From the NCBI GenBank assembly GCA_028564925.1, contig CM053026.1:603746616-603810615 (forward strand): 64,000 nucleotides of DNA, in the 5' to 3' direction. Positions within the stretch are counted from its first letter, which is position 1; each line of letters begins with the position of its first letter. The position numbers and the translations under genes were made by a program. The notes beneath the pieces are model-generated. The model had not been told where the DNA came from. It made no database searches and saw nothing but the letters and a program-made list of their open reading frames with translations. The stretch is from Lithobates sylvaticus (lineage: Eukaryota > Chordata > Amphibia > Anura > Ranidae). This document shows positions 24,771 to 36,906 of the stretch, piece by piece.

Positions 24771-24998
24771 GGGATATAAGCTCCTCTCACGGTGGTACAG
24801 AACTCCAGCAAAACTGCACGGTATGTTCCCCCCTGGTACCTAACACCTGCTGCCGCTGTCGGAATTCTGAGGGGACTCCTATTTATATCTTCTGGAAATG
24901 CCCATAATTTAAAAAAGCCAGGAATGAAGTAGAAAATACGATTAAGACCCTAATGGGAGTATCCCTTAAAGTTGTAGCAAAGTCCCTGTTTACTTGTA

Positions 24999-26530
24999 AC
25001 TACAGGTAAGCCTAAAATAAGGCTTATCTGTAGGTACAGTAAATATCTCATAAACTTGCATAGTTTAGGAGATATTTACCATAGCAGCCATTGACGTCAA
25101 CGGCGCAGGGTGACCGTGCTGTGGCCGCGAGTCCCGCGTGCATTAGTGGGAGTGATGACATCGAGGCTCAGCCAGTCAAACAGCCGAAGCAGGAGAACCC
25201 GGGAGGAAGATCGGGTGAAGATGGAAGCCCTGTCAGCGGTGACAGTGTGCAGATGGAGAGCTTTGTTCTAAGGTAAGTCTTTGATAATGTGCTAGTGTGT
25301 GATGCATACTAGCACACAGTGCTCGACGAATACCAGGCGCCAGGTCGCATTGGCGACTAGAATTAGCGACCTGGCGCAGCACAGCTGGGGGGTATCCTGT
25401 CTCCATAGTGCACCCCCCCCCCCCGCGCACGCGATCGCGAAGGGCCGCGCCGGCCGGTAATTGAGGCCCCGGCTTTGCGGCCTTGTGCAGTCCTATGGTA
25501 CCTTGTAGAATCTGGCGCCCTCTTGTGGTGGCCGTTGGTATGACACCCAGCAATGCTAATGGAGATTTTTGTTTTGTTTTCACTGCACTGCATCTCCTTC
25601 ACTTAGAACCCCCAAACATTATATATATATTTTTCTAACACCCTAGAGAATAAATTGGCGGTCATTGCAATACTTTCTGTCACACCGTATTTGCGCAGCG
25701 GACTTACAAGCGCACTTTTTTGGGAAAAATACTTTTTTTAATTAAAAAATAACACAACAGTAAAGTTTGCCCAATTTTTTTTATATTGTGAAAGATAATG
25801 TTACGGCGAGTAAATTGATACCAAACATGTCTCGCTTCAAAATTTTGCCCGCTCGTGGAATGACGACAAACTTTTACCCTTTAAAATCTCCATAGGTGAC
25901 GTTTAAAAAATTCTAGAGGTTGCATGTTTTGAGTTACAGAGGATGTCTAGGGCTAGAATTATTGCTCTCGCTCTACCGATCACGGCAATACCTCACATGT
26001 GTGGTTTGAACACCGCTTTCATATGCGGGCGCTACTCTTCTGCAAACAAGCTCGGCGGGACGGGCGCGTTTTAAAATTATTTTTTTTTTCTTATTTATTT
26101 TAACTTTAAATTTTTTCACAGTTCTTTTGAAAAAAAAAATTGTGTAACTTTTATTCCTATTACAAGGAATGTAAACATCCCTTGTAATAGAAAAAAGCAT
26201 GACAGGACCTCTTAAATATGAGATTGGGGGTCAAAAAGACCTCGGATATCATATTTACACTAACATGCAAAAAAAATAAAAATTGCCATTTGAAAAAAAA
26301 TAATAAAATGTTCCTTTTTTAAAGAGCTATGGGCGGAAGTGACGATTTGAAGTCTCTTCTGCCCTGCAATGACTTGGAGACAGGCGGGGGCCATCTTCTC
26401 CCCTCACTCGTCTCCATGTCGTTAAAAAGAGAACCTGGCTCCTAACTTTTTTAGCTGGCTCCTAGATTCCAAGCAAATTTGTCAAGCCCTGCTAGCACAT
26501 TATGCTATTATCCTGCGGGGGAACATTTTG
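24999..26530. mobile_element. MITE with TAGGCTTATCTGTAG-type hairpin, split by a hAT
   Basis: Starts with the palindrome CTACAGGTAAGCC...GGCTTATCTGTAG. Its last part is a second palindrome, AATGTGCTAG...CTAGCACATT, interrupted by the hAT at 25317-26492. No coding sequence. The exact right end is unclear. Confidence 0.55.
25317..26492. mobile_element. Non-autonomous hAT element, 8-bp target duplication
   Basis: Ends CAGTGCTCGACGAAT and (inverted) CAGGGCTTGACAAAT, flanked by a perfect 8-bp duplication CTAGCACA at 25309-25316 and 26493-26500. The interior is non-coding, with CCAGGTCGC...GCGACCTGG foldback near the left end. The TIR form and 8-bp duplication are hAT hallmarks. Confidence 0.9.
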
Positions 26531-27069
26531 TTGCAATTTTTTATTTTTTTTGAGAATTACTACTGCTGTGCGCCTTTTGAATGACACTCCGTTATCCAAT
26601 AAGAAATTTAAAAATTCTTTACTAAAAAACTTGCTCACAGCAGCCAAGGCTTGTACCGAAATTATGGAAAAGTACAAGCCCCCCCATCAATGGCTCATTG
26701 GTGGGTGAGGATTGTGGAAATCCGGGAAATGGAGAGCATTACCATGATCCTGAAGGAACAGGAGGAGAAATCTTGGAAGATTTGGACTCTTTATTTCTTT
26801 TATAGAGACGAGTTTCCTCTTACCGCTCAGTCATAATTTCACACCCCTTTCCTGTCCCCCTACCTGCTTATCTAACCCCTTCATATCTTGATGATGGCCT
26901 CCTTTGAGGCAGTCCCATATGCTCAATTCCACTCCAGACCATTGCAACTTCAAGTGGTATTAAATCAAAAAGAAATCATATTTATATTGCAGCTTACCAG
27001 TTCTTGGCATTATTTTTTATTTTTTTTAGGCTTTCTTTTCTTTAGTTTCATCTGTTGATCCAGCCAGTA

Positions 27070-27504
27070 AGGCCCCTTTCACACTGGGGCGGTTTTCAGG
27101 CGGTACGGCGCTAAAAATAGCGCCTGTATACCGCCTGAAAAAACCGGCCCCATTCACTCCAGTGTGAAAGCCGGCGGGCTTTCACACTGGAGCGGTGCGC
27201 TAGCAGGACCGCAACAAAAGTCCTGCTAGCAGCATCTTTGGAGCGGTGAAGGAGCGGTGTATTCACCGCTCCTATACGGCTCCTTCCCATTGGAATCAAT
27301 GGGAAACCGCGGGGATACCGCCCGCAAACCGCCGCTGTAGCGGCGCTTTGCGGAGGTTTTTAACCCTTTTGCGGCCGCTAGCGGGGGTTAAAACCACCCC
27401 GCTAGCGGCCGCATACCGCGGGTAAAACGATGGTAAAGCAGCGCTAAATATAGCGGTGCTTTACCGTCGCCGCCCCGCACCGCCCCAGTGTGAAGCCAGC
27501 CTAA
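27070..27504. mobile_element. GC-rich foldback MITE, CCCTTTCACACTGGGGCGG family
   Basis: Outer arms TTCACACTGGGGCGG and CCGCCCCAGTGTGAA. The interior is a chain of hairpins (GCTTTCACACTGGAGCGG, GCTAGCGGCCGC, GCGCTAAAAATAGCGC). A decayed copy is at 56613-56935 and a fragment near 29890-30010. Non-coding. Confidence 0.8.
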
Positions 27505-27708
27505 GTCATCAGAACAAGCTCTCCTGCAAATGTATCAGTTAAGAGTGTTGAGACAAACATTTACCACTGACAGGGGTGCTAACAATGATCAACTTTTATT
27601 TATTCAAGTAAAAAGAAACCTTTATCCCAAAAGAAAAAAAACTGCCTGTGTAACTGCAGTGTTGTCTCATTTTGTTAATATATCTAAATCTGTTAGTCCA
27701 TCTAACAC

Positions 27709-27739
27709 TACCTCCCCCCCCCCCCCCCCCCCCCCCCCA
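27709..27739. repeat. Poly-C tract
   Basis: A run of about 25 C after CTACCT. Similar homopolymers lie at 15391-15433, 38499-38517 and 60850-60867 and are prone to assembly error. Confidence 0.9.
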
Positions 27740-27917
27740 GAATAACAATACTGCTGTGCCCTATGCGCCTTTATCCAGCATGGGGGCACGTTCATATAGG
27801 AGGTGTCTTACCTTGGAAAGAAGCCTAAAAGAAAACTAACACAGCCACCAGATCTAATGATTGGTAAGCTGTAACATATTACATTTTTGGTTTTGAGTTA
27901 AAAAACGCTTTAACATT

Positions 27918-28170
27918 ATGGCTGTTTGGGACCAGAAAGTACAGTCTCTGGATGCACAGATTCGCCTGTCATCCAAGACACAGTTGTCTATCGCCTGGTT
28001 GGCATATGAATGCAGCCCTGGATTCAGGAAGATTCTTCCATTAAATGGTCTAGGAGATTCTCGTGACCGATGCCAGCCTTACCGACTGGGGAGGAATCCT
28101 AGACACCCTCTCAATGCGAAGAACTTGGCTGGTGTAGGAGACTTATCTCTTTATGAACATACCTCCTAAG
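27918..28170 (+). mobile_element. DIRS-type fragment, RNase H part (fossil)
   Basis: Short DIRS RNase H-like blocks can be recognised across this stretch (for example around 28060-28160). Broken. It may belong with 24390-24770, the DNA between holding later insertions. Confidence 0.5.
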
Positions 28171-28439
28171 CAGGGGTCAAGTCCTGGGAAAAAAAGTGTG
28201 GGCACTCACTCAAGTTCCCCCCACTGACACTGCAAAAAAGTACCTAAAATGGGCGTATTCGGTGCTAAACAGTGCAAATATCAATATCTAAACTATAAAC
28301 ATGTAGCTAGTGCTATTAGCAATGTGTTTAAGTTAAACAAAAGTCAAAAGCCATATTTCTCCATTTACACGAAGGTCTGGTTCTTATAACCCAGCCAGCA
28401 CAGAGTTTCCCCTTACATCAGTGTGCAGGATTCCCCCAT

Positions 28440-28725
28440 ACTGTGCAAGCAAACTCGGACATAAAGGGGAATGCTGCAGATCATGATCTAAAGGGGAACT
28501 CTGATATAAGGGGTGGCTCTGGTAACCAGAAACCACCTTATATCAGAGTCCACTGCGCTCCCCTTTACCTCAGAGTTCCCCTTCACATCAGCGTCCACAG
28601 ATTTCTCCCTTGCACTGTAAGGGGGAATCCTGCAGACTGATGTAAAGGGGAATGCTGGGTACTCTGATGTGGGGGTGACTCTGGTGACCAGAGACCACCT
28701 TCCGCAGAGTGAGTGCACTAAGGTG
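28440..28725. repeat. Tandem/inverted ~26-bp repeat with AAGGGGAACTCTGATATAAG
   Basis: Units such as AAGGGGAATGCTG, ACTCTGATGTAAGGGG and CTCTGGTAACCAGA alternate in both orientations and form hairpins. A related block lies at 53290-53360. The surrounding 28170-29150 is non-coding. Confidence 0.65.
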
Positions 28726-29184
28726 CCGGGGGTCCTTGTGTATATATAATAACCTTCTATATCTGTGTCTCCTTACATTATTGTATTCACTCCCCCTTGC
28801 ATCAGTGACCCCCCCCCCTCAGACTGGCCTGGCAGCGCTGTCACTGACCTCCTCTCAGGTGCACCATGCAGGGCTCAGTCAGTCTGCTCCAGGTTGGTGG
28901 CTCTGGTTTTATCCTATAGTCTCCTCTCCACAGTCCACACACGTCTGACTTCTCCCATGACCCCCATCCTGACGCCGCTTTCACTCTTGACTCCTCTCCA
29001 GACTCCCCCTCAGAGACTGAAGACATGATAAAAGACAAGAAATGGTCAGAGATTGCGGACATGGTACAGGGGATGGTTAGCAGCTGCAGACATGGTACAG
29101 AAGGTGGTCAAAGGCTGCAGATATGATACAAAAGATGGTTAGAGGATGCGGACAGACATATTTTTTTTTTTTATGCCTGCCGCC

Positions 29185-29465
29185 AGATGCAGTGTGCCAC
29201 TTGCCACCCAGAGCCTGCCACTAAATGCAGTGTGTCACTTGCCACCCATAGCCCTCCACAAGGTGCAGTGTCACTTGCCACCCAGAGCCTGCTGCCAAAT
29301 GCAGTGTGTCACTTGTCACCCATAGCCTGCCAGAAGGTGCAGTGCCACTTGCCACCCAGAGCCTGCTGCCAAATGCAGTGTCACTTGCCACCCATAGCCC
29401 ACCACCAGATGCAGCGCCATTTTTCATCCATAGCCTGCCACCAAATGCAGTGTGTCACTTGCCAC
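29185..29465. repeat. Minisatellite, ~37-42-bp unit with TGCAGTGTGTCACTTGCCAC
   Basis: Seven to eight copies containing CACTTGCCACCCATAGCCTG and AAATGCAGTG blocks. Open frames here are periodic and not genes. Confidence 0.85.
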
Positions 29466-29474
29466 TTACAGAGG

Positions 29475-29560
29475 TTCATGTTGGGACCTGTAGTCCTTTA
29501 CTTTTGAGGGGTCACATCCCCCAAGAGTTAAGGACTACAATTCCCAGCATGAATCCCTGA
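29475..29560. repeat. Short foldback, GGGACCTGTAGTCCTTTACT
   Basis: CATGTTGGGACCTGTAGTCCTTTA and the inverted AAGGACTACAATTCCCAGCATG form 20-bp arms with a ~35-bp loop; a small MITE-like unit. Confidence 0.6.
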
Positions 29561-29654
29561 TAATTAAGGATGTGTCTTTCTCCCATCCCTGATCCGAGGG
29601 TGTTATTGCATCTGTCACTGTCTCATCTATCCATGTCCTCTCCTCTGCTGCCAG

Positions 29655-29888
29655 CTAACACATCTGCCACCCTCTGCACAGCGCACTGTAGTCATCCATC
29701 TGCATACCACCAGTCCTCCGGAGAAGATTGAGGAGGACGTGGGCAGAGGAGTGCACTAGGCACGGAGGAGGAGCAAGTTTATCCATGATATGGTCTACTC
29801 TGTCCGCTAGATCCTGGACATCCTCCTGCAACTGGTGGAGGCAAGATTTCATGTTGAATTGTAAAGATAATCTTAGGGCTGTGAGCAT
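29655..29888 (-). CDS. Small open frame, possible remnant of a transposon-encoded protein
   Basis: 77 codons with a leucine/aspartate-rich, coiled-coil-like stretch (LHQLQEDVQDLADRVDHI). The composition looks like the C-terminal tail of a Myb/MADF-type protein carried by Harbinger transposons, but I do not recognise it firmly. No flanking TIR seen. It could be chance. Confidence 0.25.
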   Translation of the reverse strand: MLTALRLSLQFNMKSCLHQLQEDVQDLADRVDHIMDKLAPPPCLVHSSAHVLLNLLRRTGGMQMDDYSALCRGWQMC

Positions 29889-29889
29889 A

Positions 29890-31590
29890 CTTTAGGGGTA
29901 CTTTCACAGGGGTCAGCAGTAAAGCTGTTTAAGCGTCTCTTTTCGGCCGCTAGCGGGGTGTTTTTAACTCCCAAGAATGGGTTAAAAAGGGGTTAAAAAC
30001 ACCCTTGTTGTGTTGGGTGTTGCTGCCCATGCATTCCAATTCCTGTATACAGCGCTCCCAACCTGCCCCAAAGATGCTGCCAACAACCAATAGAGATGGA
30101 CACTGGGACCCTCAGATGTCTAGAATGGAAACTCCCAGCTCTCATCAAAGTGAAGATGTCTTTATGGGTGTTCATACAACACAAGCCTGTTTGACTCGCA
30201 GAACATATGTTCTTGTGTGTTCAAACGTTCTGGTAAGCCTCCTGTATTTGTGGTGGTGGTTCCCTTCACTTCAGTTACACATCCTGGTTCACTGTTGGGA
30301 TCTATTATGAAGTTTGTCACAAGAAATTTTGTTCACAAGAAGCACATGAACTTTCTGCTGAAGATCATTTGTTTGGTTTTCATTTGGACATTTATCATAT
30401 GTTTTTGTTCACTTTATATACATAGGAACCCGTGTTTAATTTTTTTCACGTGCTATTTGGGTTCACTACCCCTATTTATGTGGCACCTAACAATTTAAGC
30501 GTTACACTATTTGTTCTTTCTGTTTGCCATTTATCTAATTTGCCGTGTTAGCTGCTATCTTGAAGGGCAGCGCTGAATTAGTTGTACACTATTTTAAACT
30601 CTTAAGATTTGACCTCATATTATATGGTTTTGGTAAATCTGAAGACAAAAATCGGCAGAAAATCTGATAGTGTGTATGGGGCTTAAAGCATGTTTCCAGA
30701 GATTGGGAAGTCTGAGGTGGAGAATGCAGCAAAGGGATCCTCAGCAGGCTGGGATGCAAGAGCTGCAAGCTGCTGTGAGCCTGTTTCCATATCTAGTGCT
30801 TCATCCTGGGAGTCCCTGCGTGGTCTGGATTTAGCAGGGCTCCTGGTGGAAGGCGTAGAGGCTCCTGATAGTGGTGGGCAGGTGTGTGGAGGGACTTGGA
30901 ACCCCGTCTGTATGGGCTGCATGCCAGCAACGTGCTTTGGGAGCTTTTGGCGAAGACCAGTGGAGGGCCTGGAGCAAATTTCGGCCAGCTTTCCTGGCCG
31001 TGGCTAGTCTCGTGGCAAAGTGTGGAGGCGCCTGCAGCTTGGGGGATCAAAACCACTGCGTTGTCGTGCGTAGGGGCTATGTGGGAAGCGGAGATCCCCC
31101 GGTGGTCCAGCAGAGCTCCTTCAGAGACTGACCATATCACAGCGCGGTCGCCATGGCTCTTTGGTGACGCCACTGGTTGCTAGACGCCATGCGGCAGGCA
31201 CCTAGCAACCAGTTAGGGCAGTGAGCCAGCGCGTGGTGGATTCACGTAAAACGGTTTTTGGCCGTCCCAGGAGTCCATCAGGACAAGAGACTGCGGCGAT
31301 GTAGCAGCTTATTTAGGTGGCATCAGGTCTGATTTTCAGTGCTACTTGGATGAAACTTGGATGCAACTTTGATGTTTAAATATTCTGTGAGGCCAAAACC
31401 ATACTGTAATTGCACCAAAGTAGTGCAGGAACTGTTTCCAAAATCGCTTTGTGCTGAATTGTTTTGATGTTAACAGACACCATTGAAAACAATGTATTTT
31501 CCCTTGTCATGTGTTTCTGTGTGACTCAAGTTGCATCTGAAATCGCACTAGTGTGTGAACTAGGCCTAAGGAGCCATCTTCTTTTTTTTT
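29890..31590. other. Intron stretch without supported gene
   Basis: 29890-30010 is a decayed piece of the GC-rich foldback family. 30010-30660 shows nothing recognisable. In 30680-31180 both strands have moderately long frames; the - strand text (KSRPRRDSQDEALDMETGSQ) faintly resembles a LINE ORF1 N-terminus. That is a guess. Confidence 0.4.
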
Positions 31591-31593
31591 TTC

Positions 31594-34500
31594 CTCCCTT
31601 CGCCTTTCAGGACAGCACCTTGGAGAGAGCGCAGCTCCGCCTTTTCCCAGGAAACACTGCGTGACAACGCCCCTTTTTAAGAGCAGCTGCTTCCACCATG
31701 CCTTCAGTTTTAGTGTTTCCTCCGCCATGGTGGAACACTGCTGGGGAACCAGAGGTGCTACGCTCTCTTTAAACAAGGGTTTTGGCAGTACCTTGTGCTT
31801 ACGTTCGTAGACCAGCCCAGCACCTTCCCGAACTAAGGGGGTAGGTGTTTCCGGTGTTCCCTTCCTTCGTCGGCTCACAGGAGTAATGGACTGCCGGAGG
31901 TCATTCGCCCGTTGCGTTCGGGGGGCCGCGGGTGTGCTCAGAACGAGCGTTCCATGCCAGGCCTCGGCATGGCGGCGCCGAATCCCGGGGGACGCCAGTT
32001 CCGGTGGGTGGAGACTTCTGGCAGGGCGTAGCAGCAGTTGGTTCCAGCTGCTGGAACGCAGGAGGAAGGGGCGGGTCCTCTGGCCAGGACTTCCTTTTGT
32101 TTGGCATGGAAGGTAAGCCATTCAAAAGCGTGCGGGCGGCGGCTGCAACGATCGTTATGGAGGAGGAATCGTCAGCAGCAATGGCGGATGCAGGCGCCCA
32201 GGCTCCCGGCCAGTCCCAGGTAGGAGAGGTACAGCGGTACCTCTTTCCTTTACATATCACTGGGTGTTTTTTGTTTTCTGTGTTAAGTTAACCTGCAGCT
32301 GTCTGCTTTGGTGTAAAGGTCCATAAGCAGTTCAGCAGGGGGTGAGACTCTGGGCACTTAGGGTGTTTGGCTATGGGGACTATCTGTTCTACTCTTTAGT
32401 GGCTACAGTTAAAGAGGACCTGTGGGGTTCTTTGTTTCTGTCGTTTCAGAAAGCTACTGCTAAGTCTGAGAGAATATCTAAGAAATGCCCCTCATGCAAA
32501 AACCCTTTAAGGGACTCTTGGCCCAAACCCCTGTGCAGATCCTGCATTGTGGATTTAGTGAAGGAGTCCTCACAGGAGTGCAAGGATCTCCTGTCTTCTG
32601 TAAGAAAAGAACTAGCAGAGGCCCTAGGGACAGTACGTCCCCTTGTAAAAAAACGTGGTCAGAGTTCCAGCCAAGAACAGAGTTCTCAATCCAGTCTCCC
32701 TCCGTCCACTTCCATACAAGTAGAAAGTGAGTCTGAGGAAGAAAGGGAAAGCATTCCTCCCTCAACGTTTGATTCTGAGGATGAGGAAGAGGAAGAAATG
32801 GCCAGAGCTTCTAGATATAAACTGTCACTTGAGGAAGTAGATGAATTACTCAAGGCAATTTATACTACACTGGAGATCCAGGAAGAAAAAACGCTATCAG
32901 TACATGACAAAATGTACCAAGGGCTGGAGGAGGTGAAACCTAGTCTTTCCTGTACATAAAGTGTTAACGGACACTATTAAAAAGGAGTCGAAGGACCCGG
33001 AGAAAGGATAGTTCTTCTCTAAAGCCCTTAAAAGGAGGTTCCCTTTTGAGGAAAATGAGGAGTGTGTTTGGAATAAAAAAACAAAAATAGATGCTGCTTT
33101 CTCTCAAGTGTCCAGAAAGACGGACTTAGCCTTTGAGGATATGGGAATTCTCAAAGACGCTATGGACAAAAAAGCAGATGGGCTACTGAAGAAAGCATGA
33201 GAGTCTTCCTTAGCCAATCTGAAACCTGAAATGGCAGACACAGTTGTGGCCAGAAACTTGGAATGTTGGTTAGACCAACTCAAGAATCATGTGGTAGCAG
33301 GTACCTCCAGGGAAGAGTTATTGGAGTCCTTTCCTACACTGCATAAAGCCGTCAAATACATGGCAGATGCCTCGGCAGAGTCCATCAGAATGTCTGCCAG
33401 ATCATCAGCACTTGTTAATTCCGCAAGAAGAGACCTGGTCAGGGGATTCAGCTTGATACTTGATAGGACAGCAGACAAAAAGGAAGCTTTTCCTCAGAAA
33501 AAGAAAGTGTTACAACAGAGGAAGAATTTTCGTCCTTTTCGACAAGCCGATAAGGAAAAGGACCAAACAAAGAAAAGACCTTGGAATCCTCAGAGAAGAA
33601 GAGGCAGGGATGGGGTATTGTTCAGAAATCCTGAGCAATCCCCTAAAAAACAATGACCAGCTCCCAGTAGGCGGGAGGCTTCAGGACTTCTTGTCAGTTT
33701 GGGAAGAAACTACAAGAAGTCCATTTGTCCTAGGGATAATCCAGCAGGGTTATCGTCTGGAGTTCTCACAAAACCCCCCAAGTCGGTTCTACATAACAAA
33801 CTTGCCAAGGGATCAGGAGAAGGCTCTGGCTATGAAGTGTCTTCTTCAAGAGCTGATGCAACAGAAGGTCATCTCTCAGGTCCCAGAAGGGCAAGAAGGG
33901 AAAGGGTTTTATTCCCATATATTTGTGGTCAAGAAACCATCGGGAAAATTCCGCCTGATCCTCAATTTGAAGCTATTGAATCGGTCCATAAAATACAAAA
34001 AATTCAGGATGGACACGATTTTTTTGGTGAAGAACTTGCTGACCCCCAGGTGTCACATGGCCTCCATCGATTTGAGAGATGCATATCTCTATGTCCCGAT
34101 AGCACCCCCGTCCCAGAAATTTCTGCGTCTTGCAGTCAATCTGGGGGGGGGGGGGTGTGGCATCTACAGTTCAGAGCCTTGCCATTCGGCCTCTCCTCCT
34201 CACCCAGGGTATTCACGAAAGGGATGGCAGAAGCTTTGGAAACCCTGAGGCTAAAAGGGATCCCAATAGTGCCCTACTTGGACGATCTGTTACTTTTTGC
34301 CGACTCAAAAAGTCAGGTGGAAGTCAACCTTCAAGTGACTCAGACACATCTAAGAGGCTTGGGTTGGCTTATCAACATTCAGAAGTCAAATTTAATACCA
34401 TCTCAAAGAGTAAGGTTTCTGGGGTACGAAGTACACTCACTAGAACAGAAAATATTTCTACCTCAGGAAAAAATAGAAAAGATGCAGTCAGTTCTGAAAG

Positions 34501-36906
34501 CACTTCAGTCCAACTCAAGGTTCTCAGTAAGGCAAGCCATGTCGGCTCTGGGTCTATTGACAGCAGCAATCCCTGCAGTACAGTGGGCCAGATTGCATGC
34601 TTGTCCGCTTCAGGCGGACATTTTGACAAATTGGTCTTACCAGGAATCTCTGGAGAAAAAAATTGTCATAGGGGCAAGAGCAAAAAGATCACTCTGGTGG
34701 TGGAGGAACCAGAGAAACATCTCAAAAGGACTTCTCTGGTCCTTTCCAGTAACCCGAAGACTGACCACAGATGCCAGCGCATGGGGATGGGGAGCCCACC
34801 TGGAAGAACAAACTATTCAGGGGGTTTGATCCAAGCCAGAGGCAAGAAGGTTGTCGAACTGGAGAGAATTGAAGGCTATTCATCTAAGCCTTCTATCCTT
34901 CCAGGAACTTCTAAAAAAATCAGCATGTCCAAATCTTGACGGACAACATGACGGCAGTGTTATACCTAACAAAACAAGGGGGCACAAAAAGCCGAACCTT
35001 GTTAGAGTTAGCCTGCCAAATACTGAGATGGGCAGAGAACAAGTTGGCCTCTCTATCGGCAGTCCACTTAAAAGGGACAGAAAACACCTTGGCAGACCTC
35101 CTCAGCAGGAGAGAAGTAAGAGAAGCAGAGTGGTCTCTGAATCAGGATTTATTCGAGACGATAGCCAAGAGTTGTGGTTTCCCTCAGGTGGACCTATTCG
35201 CAAAACAAGAAAACACAAAAGTACGAGTTTTCTTCTCCCTTCAGAGACGGGATCAAGCCCTGGGAATAGATGCTCTGGTCCACAAATGGGACTTCCAACT
35301 GTCCTACGCTTTTCCCCCATTTCCACTGATTCCGAGGGTATTACCCAAATTCAGACTGGAATCCACAGAACTAATTCTGTTAGCTCCTTATTGGCCAAAA
35401 AGACCCTGGTTTTCAACCCTGATGAATCTCTCAGTGAAGCCTCCCTGGAAGTTACCAAACAGGTTAGATCTGCTGAGTCAGGGCAAGATTCTTCATCCAG
35501 ATCCAGCGTATCTCAACCTAACAGCCTGGTTTCTGAAGAACAAATTTTAAGACAAAAGGGCCTATCAGAAAAGCTTATTACTACCCTTCTTGCAAGTAGG
35601 AAGAAGGTGACAAGAGACATTTATTTTAAAGTCTGGAAGGTATATAATACATGGTGTTCCAGAAAGAACTTTAGTTTGTCTAGTACAGTTTCAGTTTTAG
35701 AATTTCTTCAAGATGGATTAGAGAAAGGCCTAGCAGCAAGTACGCTCAAGACGCAGGTAGTGGCTTTATACGTTTTTTTGGAAAGAACCCTGTCGGGAGA
35801 ACCTTTGATAATTATATTTTTTAGGGCTATGGCTAAAGTAAAGCCTAGACCTATGGTTATTTTTCCCAAATGGGACTTATCTTTGGTGCTTCAGGGATTG
35901 ACAAAGCTTCCGTTTGAACCCATAGAAGGATCATCACTTAAGTTTTTAACGTTTAAAACTGTGTTGTTAGTGGCAGTAACATCAGCCCGTAGAGTCAGCG
36001 AGTTACAAGCTCTATCAATTAAAGAGCCCTTCATGAGATGCCTACCAGACAGGGTAGTCCTAAAAACAGATCCAGCCTTTCTACCGAAAGTGAGCTCTGC
36101 ATTTCATCGGGCACAGGAGATTATTCTCCCTACATTTTGCCCCTTTACCTTCGGGGCCAGGAGAAGAAGCCTTCCATACTCTGGATGTCAGGAGGTGTCT
36201 TCTTAAGTATCTGGAGATAACAAAGGACTTTAGAAAATCATCCTCACTCTTTGTATTAATGGAAGGCACTCACAAGGGATGTAAAGCTTCCAAAAACACC
36301 CTCGGAAGATGGTTAAAGCAAGCTATTAAAGAAGCATACACCTCTTTAGGTTTGGAGCCTCCAGAAGGAATCTTGCCTCATTCGACCAGAGCAGTAGCGG
36401 CATCATGGGCAGAATAGGCCGGAGCATCGCCTGAGCAAATTTGCAAGGCTGCCACATGGTCCAGTTTTTCAACTTTTATAAAGCATTACCACTTGGATCT
36501 GCTCTCAGCCTCAGACCAATCCTTTGGTAGGAAGGTTTTGCAGGCATTGGTCCCACCCTGAAGCAAGTTTCTCGGTTATCTTCTCCAAGGTGCTGTCCTG
36601 AAAGGCGAAGGGAGAAAACCTTAGTTAGACTTACCGGTGATGGTATTTCTACGAGCCTTTCAGGACAGCAGCCTACTAACTCCCTAGGTTATGATGTATA
36701 ATTATAGGGCGTGGTAACTGTCTGCTTATATTTTCCAGTATGTCGGAGGATTTCTCGGTAACAACTGAAGGCATGGTGGAAGCAGCTGCTCTTAAAAAGG
36801 GGCGTTGTCACGCAGTGTTTCCTGGGAAAAGGCGGAGCTGCGCTCTCTCCAAGGTGCTGTCCTGAAAGGCTCGTAGAAATACCGTCACTGGTAAGTCTAA
36901 CTAAGG
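31594..36906 (+). mobile_element. DIRS-type tyrosine-recombinase retrotransposon (fossil)
   Basis: A near full-length DIRS element by layout. Inverted terminal repeats lie at about 31598-31708 and 36763-36870, identical by eye over ~95 bp. An internal complementary region at 36582-36669 matches in reverse both the extreme left end and the right-end extension, which is diagnostic of DIRS. Parts in order: gag-like region with a CPSCKNPL...CRSC cysteine motif (about 32340-33650), reverse transcriptase with PYLDDLLLFADS (about 33850-34480), RNase H (about 34750-35110) and tyrosine recombinase (about 35560-36520). The coding part is broken at roughly five or more places. The matching terminal repeats suggest a fairly recent insertion. 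It lies in sense with TMEM144. Confidence 0.9.

Larger units (their letters stand above)
24775..26950 (+). mobile_element. Old L1-type LINE fragment split by a MITE and a hAT
   Basis: 24775-24985 encodes part of an ORF2 C-terminus (LLSRWYRTPAKLHGMFPP, then a frame change into CRNSEGTPIYIFWKCP-like sequence). 26565-26860 resumes with the ORF2 end (LLTAAKACTEIMEKYKPP). Stops and frame changes are frequent, so it is older than the L1 at 40928-47890. Between the pieces lie a MITE (about 24999-26530) and a hAT in that MITE (25317-26492). Confidence 0.65.

Noticed and set aside
29185-29465. CRISPR-like spaced repeats
   Set aside because: The units are contiguous and diverged, with no unique spacers of constant length, in a vertebrate intron; it is a minisatellite.
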